A DNA stretch of 7,241 bases, taken from assembly GCA_002422065.1 (NCBI GenBank), contig DITO01000214.1, forward strand, positions 1-7,241. The letters are read 5' to 3'. The DNA is from Erysipelotrichaceae bacterium UBA6182. Lineage in GTDB: Bacteria > Bacillota_I > Bacilli_A > Erysipelotrichales > Erysipelotrichaceae. Each line of letters starts with the position of its first letter. The stretch's first letter is position 1. This document shows, piece by piece, positions 1 to 5,594 of the stretch. Both the position numbers and the translations under genes were made by a program. Below the pieces are notes generated by a model that made no database searches, had not been told where the DNA came from, and saw only the letters and a list, made by a program, of their open reading frames with translations.

Positions 1-130
1 CAATGCGTTTGATCATGCTTCCATATGCTGATGTGCTTTGATCCTGGAGGCTTGACCCCCTTAGGGTTTAAATCGGTTGCGGATCGAAACGAGGGTAGGG
101 GGATACACTAACACTCACACACACTCGATG
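1..130. other. GC-rich repeat-bearing non-coding segment; candidate packaging (cos/pac) region
   Basis: No convincing gene lies here. Bases 41-110 are about 53% G+C, well above the AT-rich surroundings. Visible structure: TTTGATC occurs at 8-14 and 37-43, ATGCT at 15-19 and 25-29, CCCCCT (56-61) is the inverted partner of AGGGGG (97-102), and ACACT occurs at 105-109, 111-115 and 121-125. Many phages of Gram-positive hosts place their terminase recognition or cleavage site just upstream of the small terminase gene, so a cos/pac role is a reasonable inference. No known cos sequence was recognised. It could equally be the tail of an upstream transcript. Confidence 0.3.
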
Positions 131-179
131 ACTTAAAAGGTATCCTTAAACAATTTATTAAAATATTTTGAGTAAACAG

Positions 180-208
180 TTGATTTTTAGATTTATATGT
201 GATAGTAT
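180..208 (+). promoter_or_regulatory. Probable promoter with extended -10, upstream of the zinc-ribbon gene
   Basis: The -35 candidate TTGATT (180-185) is separated by 17 bases from the -10 candidate TAGTAT (203-208). The -10 is directly preceded by TGA (200-202), which fits the TGn extended -10 element common in Gram-positive sigma-A promoters. Each hexamer matches consensus at 4 of 6 positions. It lies about 40 bases before the first start codon, in a gap with no competing gene, so it would drive the 251-738 gene pair and perhaps read into the terminase block. Confidence 0.5.
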
Positions 209-238
209 GTAGTTGAAAGTAAAAGTAAGCAAAGAAAG

Positions 239-244
239 AAGGTG
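239..244 (+). promoter_or_regulatory. Ribosome binding site that fixes the GTG start at 251
   Basis: AAGGTG ends 6 bases before GTG at 251. The earlier in-frame GTG at 242 lies inside this motif and has no ribosome binding site of its own, so the downstream GTG is the better start. Confidence 0.6.
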
Positions 245-250
245 TGTCTT

Positions 251-448
251 GTGAATGAAGTACAGATTAGAAAGAATGAGATACATTTCAGTTTAGGTAG
301 TAGAGATTGCAAGGCTTGTGGAAGTTCTAGGTCGATGGTAAAGAGTAATGAGGTCGTAAAGAACTTTCATGGGATTGAGTATAAATTTGAAGGATACGTT
401 TGTACGAAGTGTGAGCAATTAGAAATCGTGCAAGTGAATAGGAGGTAA
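251..448 (+). CDS. Small zinc-ribbon protein, YgiT/MqsA-N-like
   Basis: This is a 65-residue protein of unproven function. It has two CxxC pairs: C20-x2-C23 followed by Gly, and C51-x2-C54 followed by Glu. Between them is a segment with Val/Phe-rich strand character and a His-Gly near residues 40-41. This layout resembles the YgiT-type zinc finger found as the N-terminal domain of MqsA antitoxins and in stand-alone small proteins. There is no DNA-binding helix-turn-helix such as MqsA carries at its C-terminus, so DNA binding cannot be claimed. Start GTG 251 was chosen because the AAGGTG motif sits 6 bases upstream; the in-frame GTG at 242 overlaps that motif. It forms a bicistron with the next gene, 5 bases away, whose ribosome binding site overlaps the 3' end of this gene. 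Reality of the gene is fairly secure; a zinc-binding role is inferred from the cysteines only. Confidence 0.7.
   Translation: MNEVQIRKNEIHFSLGSRDCKACGSSRSMVKSNEVVKNFHGIEYKFEGYVCTKCEQLEIVQVNRR
440..445 (+). promoter_or_regulatory. Strong ribosome binding site for the GTG-started 94-aa gene
   Basis: AGGAGG sits 8 bases before GTG 454 and directly abuts the TAA of the preceding gene. This supports both the non-ATG start and translational coupling of the pair. Confidence 0.7.
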
Positions 449-453
449 AAATC

Positions 454-738
454 GTGGAAAGAAAATCGAGATTCACAAAATGGGGATATGAGCCAGTGGT
501 TTTGAATACAAAGGCTAAGGAAGTATTTGATAAAGCATTTGATAAACTTAAGAATCATTTGAGTTTGCTGAAAAAATCGGCAGATCAGTTGACGATCCGA
601 GTTGCGTATGATGAACATGGAGATATACATTATGAGATGTCGTTCGTTTTAGATGGCGAAAGACATGAAATCATTGTAACTAGTGTCTATGAGTTTGATG
701 AAAAAATATTTAACTTCATCATGGAGTACTCAAAATAA
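454..738 (+). CDS. Hypothetical 94-aa protein, partner of the zinc-ribbon gene
   Basis: I do not recognise this protein. It begins with a basic stretch (residues 2-8, ERKSRFT), then a helix-prone Lys/Leu/Asp-rich segment (about 18-42) and a C-terminal half that reads as alternating beta strands (about 45-80: TIRVAYDE, HYEMSFVL, HEIIVTSV) and a short final helix. There is no signal peptide or membrane segment, and no cysteine cluster. The GTG start is supported by a perfect AGGAGG 8 bases upstream; no ATG near the N-terminus is better placed. It lies 5 bases after the zinc-ribbon gene and is almost certainly co-transcribed with it. YgiT-like proteins are sometimes paired with DUF4258-type toxins, but I see no DUF4258 motif here, so a toxin-antitoxin assignment would be a guess. 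Confidence 0.65.
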   Translation: MERKSRFTKWGYEPVVLNTKAKEVFDKAFDKLKNHLSLLKKSADQLTIRVAYDEHGDIHYEMSFVLDGERHEIIVTSVYEFDEKIFNFIMEYSK

Positions 739-898
739 ACATAGTCATTTGAATGATTTGAGTATGATTAACTTAGATTTTGTTAAATTATCAAAGATTT
801 TATATAGATTTTTCCATAAAATGATTGTATTTAGTTGTAAAAATGTAAATTATAGTGTATTTTATAATTAAGATAGTCGTAAAAAAATAACATAAATG
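739..898. other. AT-rich intergenic gap before the terminase block, with a weak promoter candidate
   Basis: The gap holds no supported gene and no clear rho-independent terminator. The best promoter-like arrangement is TTGTTA (780-785), a 17-base spacer and TATAGA (803-808). A perfect TATAAT at 863-868 has no good -35 partner at usual spacing. Given how AT-rich the stretch is, such matches arise easily by chance, so late genes may instead be read from farther upstream. The stretch separates the small-gene pair from the morphogenesis genes. Confidence 0.3.
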
Positions 899-905
899 AA
901 GGGAG
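899..905 (+). promoter_or_regulatory. Ribosome binding site deciding the small terminase start
   Basis: AAGGGAG lies 8 bases before ATG 914. The in-frame ATG at 896 overlaps this motif and has only AT-rich sequence before it, so 914 is preferred. Confidence 0.65.
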
Positions 906-913
906 AACGTTTA

Positions 914-1690
914 ATGGGATTAGAAAAGATGAAAGAAATGCCGTCAGAAGTTGCTAGTATGCAAGATTTATCAGTAGACGGTTATGATAGACATGAAAAT
1001 TCAATCCTCGCTAACGTTCCTAGCGGTCTTGCTGATAAAGGTGTTCTTGCAGTAAGACTTTTTATGTATTACATGGATCAAGACACAATTAGTGAATTTA
1101 CTGGTCGAAGAACGTATATGAACGTTGAAGAATCATACATTATGAGTGGTGTTTATTCACAAGACTATTTACAAAAGGTTTATAGAACTTGGGAAGTTGA
1201 AGTAGAGAAAGAAAGTAAAGGCGTTACTTGGACTGATTATATTACTAAGTATCAAGTTTTAGATAGACGTGAAGATATGCGAATTCGTAGTGAAGCCTTA
1301 AGATATTGGACAGATAATGGTCTTGCATCATATTTTGAACAAGTTGCTATTGCTAAGATGGGAAATATTGATCCTGAAAAGTTGTTACGTATGCAAATCA
1401 TTACGGACGCACTTAGAGAAGGAGATAATCAAATGGCAAATAGAAAGATTGCTGTTGATATACTCGGTATGAAGTTAAAGAAGAAAACAGAAGCACTTAA
1501 CCTTAAGAAGCGTGGTGGTGCTGAAATTATAGAAACTACATCGCAACGAGATGGTGCAGGGTTCTTAAAATCAGATCATAATACAGTTGATAATGATGAT
1601 TTAGAAGATGAAGATAACAACGATTTTATTGAAACCGACAGTGATGACGATTTTGAAAAAGGTTTCGATTTCGAGGATGATGATGAATGA
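914..1690 (+). CDS. terS: Putative terminase small subunit with acidic C-terminal tail
   Basis: This 258-residue protein is likely the DNA-recognition subunit of the packaging motor. The assignment rests mainly on its place directly before the large subunit, with an ATGA overlap that couples their translation. Residues about 150-188 (LLRMQIITDALREGDNQMANRKIAVDILG...) look like the Arg-rich helical hairpin with 'A..lLG' seen in many small terminases. The N-terminal 40-130 part is mixed helical with many aromatic residues and may hold the DNA-binding region, though I cannot point to a clear helix-turn-helix. A basic segment (187-200, KLKKKTEALNLKKR) is followed by an extremely acidic tail: residues 226-258 contain 20 Asp/Glu and a single Lys. 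Such tails could contact the large subunit or mimic DNA; that is inference. The start at 914 is supported by AAGGGAG 8 bases upstream rather than the in-frame ATG at 896. An alternative is a non-terminase phage protein of unknown role. Confidence 0.65.
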   Translation: MGLEKMKEMPSEVASMQDLSVDGYDRHENSILANVPSGLADKGVLAVRLFMYYMDQDTISEFTGRRTYMNVEESYIMSGVYSQDYLQKVYRTWEVEVEKESKGVTWTDYITKYQVLDRREDMRIRSEALRYWTDNGLASYFEQVAIAKMGNIDPEKLLRMQIITDALREGDNQMANRKIAVDILGMKLKKKTEALNLKKRGGAEIIETTSQRDGAGFLKSDHNTVDNDDLEDEDNNDFIETDSDDDFEKGFDFEDDDE

Positions 1691-3849
1691 CAACGCAAAT
1701 ATTATCAGAATTTAAAGGTAAACTTAATGAAGGTATAGTTTTAAAGAATACTGAAATATTAAATCATAAGTTATCATTGCTGCACGATAAGTTAGAAAAT
1801 GAAGTAACGATCGAGGATATTGAGAATTTAAACCCAGAAGTTAGAGGGTATCCAAATTATCTTCCAGGTACTTTTGATAAAAACGGTGTTCCATGCAACC
1901 CAGTCATGGCAGACGCATATGATAATATTGTATTAGGTTTAAGTCGTATCAACCTAATCGAGGGTGGCGTAAGAGCAGGTAAGGACGTTATCGGTCTTGC
2001 TCTTGCAGGTGATCTATTCATGTTACACCCAGCAAGTACGTTTGGAGTGCTCGGTATCAGTTTAGAACATGCGATACAAACAGTTTTTAATTCAGATGGG
2101 TTTGGGCTATTCTTTGTAATACCGCATGGAAGATTGACTAGAGAAAACATAGATGGCGCACAAAGAGTTGTATATCGTTTTAAGAACTTTTGGGGAATTG
2201 AGAAGAAAATCGTTATATATGGTAACTCTAATAAGAACGATTGGGAAAAGTATCATGGATTCTCTATTGGGGCATGGTATATCAATGAAGGTATTAACCA
2301 AGTTGTACGTGGAATTGAAGAAGCGGATCAACGTATGATTCAATCTCCAATACCAGTTATGGTAATCACACAAAACCCAGAAGGACCAATGAACGCATTT
2401 TATACACAATTTGAAACACCACGTATGCCGACACTTGATATGATTGAAACAATTAAAGAAATACAAGAGTATTCTAAGAACGTTGTTATACAAGTAGGCA
2501 CTAAGACAGATGAAAGTGGTAAAGAGATTGCGATTGAGGTTGTAGGTTATAAAGGTTTTGAAGATAATCACTATAAAAAAATGCATAGAGAGATTAAAAA
2601 GCAGTTAAGAGCGTATTTGCTTCAAAAAGAGAAGCCAAGTTATGATACGTTAGATGAAGAAGAACAAGTTCAGTGGAATAATATAGAATCAAGAACTAGA
2701 TTTATGTATGAGAAACACCTTAGAACAGTGCTGATTAAAGATATATTTGATGGTATATCGGAAAATCATCCACTTGCTGATAAGAGTTGGAAGAAGGTCG
2801 TACATTATAAAGACGTCCATAAAAACCCAAATGGCATATTAAATAACGTTGACTTTAGTTACTATCACATTACGATGGAAGATAATGACTCATTAACAGA
2901 AGAACAAAAGGCGATGGCACGTTATGGTTATATTAAAGGATCGTCTATATATCTACAAAAGATTATGGGCGTTCGTAAAGCAGTAGATAGCGCAGTACTT
3001 GACAGTTTCACCGATGATAATATATTTGATGAGGATATCAATAAGTTCAAAGACTTAGATACTAAACGATATATAGTCATAGACTTTGGTGCAGGTAAAG
3101 CAAGCGGTATAGCAGATTATGAAGTAGATTTGAGCGTTGGTGCAGTATGGCAGACTAGAGAAAAAAACATCACACCTGAATATGCTAAGAGTATAGGTAG
3201 AACGATTACGGATGAGTTAATTTATGATGAGTTTCTTAAAATGCTTAAAGAGGGTAAAAAGAACGCAACGGTCATTATTGACAATGCTAACTTACATCTT
3301 AAGAATTATTTTAGAGATAGAGGTATTCACCCACTACAAGCGGATAAGAGATATGAGATAAGAAAAGGTAAAGAGATACAGCGTTCGTTTGATGGCTTAG
3401 ATATTGACAAAATAGGTTTACAATTACTAAACTTGGGTTTTTCTATTAAGATGTTATGGGTACACGATAGTTGTACGGTATCAAAAAGACAGTTATCAAG
3501 TTATGAATATGATACACAAAACGATGTTACTGGTAAGGTCAATGTAATCAAGGTTGACGATGAGTTTTGCGACACATTTAGATATTTAGTATCGACAGTG
3601 TTAAAGGGTGCAAGCCTATGGTATAAGGACGGTGAGCCTATTGGACAATCAACAATTTTATACGATGATTCGGAAAAAAGCCAAAAGGCAAAAGAATCAA
3701 AATTATCCTTCCAAGCAAGATTGCAACGAAGAATTGCCGAAAGAGGTAGGGATAGATTCTTCCAAAGTCGAGGTTTTGGAAGTGAAAACAGCCGATACGA
3801 ACGAGCAAGTTCAATTCTCAAAGGAGGTAAGCCATATGGAAAAGGGTAG
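1687..3849 (+). CDS. terL: Terminase large subunit (packaging ATPase and nuclease)
   Basis: This 720-residue protein is the motor that cuts concatemeric phage DNA and drives it into the prohead. ATPase domain: the P-loop reads EGGVRAGKD at residues 92-100, the Walker B-like segment is GAWYINE ending at E201, and the coupling motif is VITQNP (226-231). Nuclease domain of RNase H-like fold: D466 (YIVIDFGAG), D532 (VIIDNAN) and the D624/D625...D629 cluster (VDDEFCDTFRY), matching the acidic metal-binding triad of terminases. Two oddities are visible. The P-loop ends in Asp100 where Ser or Thr is usual, and the stretch between coupling motif and first nuclease Asp is about 235 residues, seemingly longer than usual, with a charged helical segment near 290-345. 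The C-terminus (664-720) is basic. Start ATG 1687 overlaps the terS stop, with GAGG 10 bases upstream. The end overlaps the portal gene by 14 bases. Confidence 0.93.
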   Translation: MTTQILSEFKGKLNEGIVLKNTEILNHKLSLLHDKLENEVTIEDIENLNPEVRGYPNYLPGTFDKNGVPCNPVMADAYDNIVLGLSRINLIEGGVRAGKDVIGLALAGDLFMLHPASTFGVLGISLEHAIQTVFNSDGFGLFFVIPHGRLTRENIDGAQRVVYRFKNFWGIEKKIVIYGNSNKNDWEKYHGFSIGAWYINEGINQVVRGIEEADQRMIQSPIPVMVITQNPEGPMNAFYTQFETPRMPTLDMIETIKEIQEYSKNVVIQVGTKTDESGKEIAIEVVGYKGFEDNHYKKMHREIKKQLRAYLLQKEKPSYDTLDEEEQVQWNNIESRTRFMYEKHLRTVLIKDIFDGISENHPLADKSWKKVVHYKDVHKNPNGILNNVDFSYYHITMEDNDSLTEEQKAMARYGYIKGSSIYLQKIMGVRKAVDSAVLDSFTDDNIFDEDINKFKDLDTKRYIVIDFGAGKASGIADYEVDLSVGAVWQTREKNITPEYAKSIGRTITDELIYDEFLKMLKEGKKNATVIIDNANLHLKNYFRDRGIHPLQADKRYEIRKGKEIQRSFDGLDIDKIGLQLLNLGFSIKMLWVHDSCTVSKRQLSSYEYDTQNDVTGKVNVIKVDDEFCDTFRYLVSTVLKGASLWYKDGEPIGQSTILYDDSEKSQKAKESKLSFQARLQRRIAERGRDRFFQSRGFGSENSRYERASSILKGGKPYGKG
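3821..3827 (+). promoter_or_regulatory. Ribosome binding site for the portal gene, inside the terminase coding region
   Basis: AAGGAGG ends 8 bases before ATG 3836. It lies within the last codons of the large terminase and decides the portal start: the open frame extends back to an ATG at 3608, but that ATG lacks a comparable site. Confidence 0.8.
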
Positions 3850-5512
3850 TAAAGAAGTAATTCAAGAGAGAAATCCACAGTATAACGGTCAACGCTATAC
3901 ACAAGCATTGACTAGTATAAAAGATTCTCTTAATGGTAAGAAGTTAGAAATGGCGGACTCCGAGATTGAATATGGTATCGAAAATCAGTTATTTAGTTAT
4001 AATGAATCCACACGAGGTTTGAGTTGGCAAATACCAAGATTAGATGAATGGACTAGAAGTAAAGACTATTTAATCAATGCAGCAACATGGAGAGCAAATC
4101 AAATATTAGGTCGAGGTATAGACTTAAATATCAAGGATCATAATCAAGATTTAGATGATGTGGAGTACCTACAATCGTATTTGAAGGAAGATTTATATAA
4201 CCCATTGTTCAGTATATTCTATCTAGGATACTTTCATGGTGGTGCTGGTGGACTAATTATTATCAAGAATCAAACGGACTTAGCAAGTCTATTAAAACCA
4301 TTGACAGAAGATAGCATAAAGAGTGGTGATTTCTTAGGTATTAAGCCACTTACGAGATTGTATAACATTCAACCATGCTATGAAAGACAGACCGTAGATG
4401 GCGTTGAGCAGTCAGTCTATATCGATCAAATAGGTGATAAGACAGGGGTATATGACGCTATCGAGTTTGGTAGACCAGCATATTATCGAGTATCATTAAA
4501 TGCTGATTTATATGGTAATGGCAATTTAACTAAGCGACAAATCACAAAAGCAACAAGTTATATCGTCCATCGTTCACATTTGCTAATATACAATTCAAGT
4601 CCGTTATCGTTCATTGAAGAACGTGTTGAGCAGTTCTTCGGTACTGGTATTGGTGAGAAAGCGTATGTGTCAATGCGTAGATATGAAAACCTAGTCGATC
4701 AGATATCACTCTTAATGCAAAGAGTAAACATACCAGTCTTAAAATCTCCTAATTTAACAAAAGCAAGTTTACAAGGTGAGAGATTTCAAGAAGAAGCAGC
4801 AGAAAGAATTGATGGAATGGAACTCACTATTGCTTATGGTAATATGGCAGTTATTGGTGAAGATGAAGAATTTGAGTTTAAAGAAGCACATTTTACCGAG
4901 ATACCAGATCTGCTAACAGAGTATAAGAAACAGTTAGCGTCAGGACTTGGCGCACCATTAAGTCAAGTGCTAGGTGAATATAACGCAACAGATGATGAGA
5001 ATTCATTTAATTATTCACTAGACGCTGATAGCGAAAGACATCTAAGAAGTATGTATAGACAGTTAATACCGTTGATTCACCGCAGTAAGTTTGGTAAGAA
5101 AATCAATGATTTCAGTTTCACATTCAAGTCGCTTGAAAAACAAACCGAAAAAGAAAAAGCGGAAGTCTTGAAGTTGGGTATGGAAATTATCAGTATCGCA
5201 TGGAAAGATGAAGTCATCAATGAGGGTTCATATCATAAGATGATGAAGTCAGCACCACATAATATTAGTGATATGTTGAGTGAACTTGATGGTGCATACA
5301 TGAAATACATTCGTGATAAGGAAGAAAAACCTGATGGATTCATTACATACAGTACGAAGCGTGAGGAACTTGCTATTGCACTCAATAGAGAGGGCGCATA
5401 TAACGAGGTAGGTAGTGCAGAGGGTGGTAAGCGTGCAGGTGGCGACCCTAAAGCGACTAAGAAACCGACAGTTGGTGTGAACATGAATGGCAACAAAGAT
5501 AGAAAAGATTAA
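3836..5512 (+). CDS. Phage portal protein, DUF1073-like family
   Basis: This 558-residue protein should form the dodecameric ring at one prohead vertex through which terminase pumps DNA and to which the tail later attaches. Family-like signs, in order: an N-terminal segment with charged helix and 'DYLINAATWRANQILGRGID' (77-96), like the capsid-portal 'a..iVd..a....r.gi' pattern; 'FHGGAGGLIIIKN' (133-145), matching the Gly-rich strand of DUF1073 proteins; 'FFGTGIGEKAYVSMRRYENL' (267-286), a helical region; 'YKKQLASGLGAPLSQVLGE' (363-381), matching the typical 'asgiP.t.LlG' motif; and 'YRQLIPLIHR' plus 'FTFKSLEKQTEKEKAE' (407-443), matching the conserved C-terminal 'f.pL.e.tekE.ae'. The tail 524-558 is Gly/Lys-rich and probably disordered. 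Start 3836 is set by AAGGAGG 8 bases upstream; the first 14 bases overlap terL, suggesting coupled translation. Length fits the family. Confidence 0.85.
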   Translation: MEKGSKEVIQERNPQYNGQRYTQALTSIKDSLNGKKLEMADSEIEYGIENQLFSYNESTRGLSWQIPRLDEWTRSKDYLINAATWRANQILGRGIDLNIKDHNQDLDDVEYLQSYLKEDLYNPLFSIFYLGYFHGGAGGLIIIKNQTDLASLLKPLTEDSIKSGDFLGIKPLTRLYNIQPCYERQTVDGVEQSVYIDQIGDKTGVYDAIEFGRPAYYRVSLNADLYGNGNLTKRQITKATSYIVHRSHLLIYNSSPLSFIEERVEQFFGTGIGEKAYVSMRRYENLVDQISLLMQRVNIPVLKSPNLTKASLQGERFQEEAAERIDGMELTIAYGNMAVIGEDEEFEFKEAHFTEIPDLLTEYKKQLASGLGAPLSQVLGEYNATDDENSFNYSLDADSERHLRSMYRQLIPLIHRSKFGKKINDFSFTFKSLEKQTEKEKAEVLKLGMEIISIAWKDEVINEGSYHKMMKSAPHNISDMLSELDGAYMKYIRDKEEKPDGFITYSTKREELAIALNREGAYNEVGSAEGGKRAGGDPKATKKPTVGVNMNGNKDRKD

Positions 5513-5535
5513 GAAAAAAGTAATAAAATGGGTTC

Positions 5536-5570
5536 AGCATTGATTATAAATAGATAATCAGTGTTAAAAT
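5536..5570 (+). promoter_or_regulatory. Intergenic hairpin overlapping an extended -10 promoter candidate
   Basis: CATTGATTAT (5538-5547) pairs with ATAATCAGTG (5554-5563) across a 6-base loop, giving 10 pairs with one G-U. Two weaker outer pairs may extend it to 5536-5565. No U-run follows, so it is a poor intrinsic terminator. The same stretch holds TTGATT (5540-5545) and TGTTAAAAT (5562-5570), an extended -10 form, with a long 19-base spacer. It may act as an mRNA-stability hairpin, a dyad operator or a promoter for the head genes. The sequence cannot decide between them. Confidence 0.35.
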
Positions 5571-5578
5571 AAAGAGAG

Positions 5579-5587
5579 AAGGAGGTG
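5579..5587 (+). promoter_or_regulatory. Very strong ribosome binding site for the protease/scaffold gene
   Basis: AAGGAGGTG is a near-perfect anti-Shine-Dalgarno match, placed 7 bases before ATG 5595. This fits a protein needed in many copies during prohead assembly. Confidence 0.8.
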
Positions 5588-5594
5588 TGAGAGC

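Noticed and set aside
71..92. Possible tRNA T-arm (GGTTGCGGATCGAAAC)
   Set aside because: The GGTTCGA core is absent and no acceptor stem or cloverleaf can be folded around it.
251..738. MqsA-type toxin-antitoxin pair
   Set aside because: The zinc-ribbon protein lacks the helix-turn-helix of MqsA, and its partner shows neither MqsR nor DUF4258 motifs. The idea is kept only as an open question.
683..871. 62-codon open frame overlapping the end of the 94-aa gene
   Set aside because: It begins inside a better supported gene, has no ribosome binding site and a composition typical of random AT-rich DNA.
2107..2586. 159-codon minus-strand open frame opposite the large terminase
   Set aside because: It lies opposite a conserved ATPase domain, has no start signal, and its Cys/Phe/Tyr-rich content is typical of an antisense shadow.
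3608..3835. Open reading frame extending the portal 76 codons upstream inside terL
   Set aside because: The upstream ATG has no good ribosome binding site. The strong AAGGAGG at 3821-3827 supports ATG 3836, and the extension would overlap a conserved nuclease gene out of frame.
3501..3908. 135-codon minus-strand open frame opposite the terL/portal junction
   Set aside because: It is antisense to the nuclease motif region and the portal start, with no ribosome binding site or recognisable domain.
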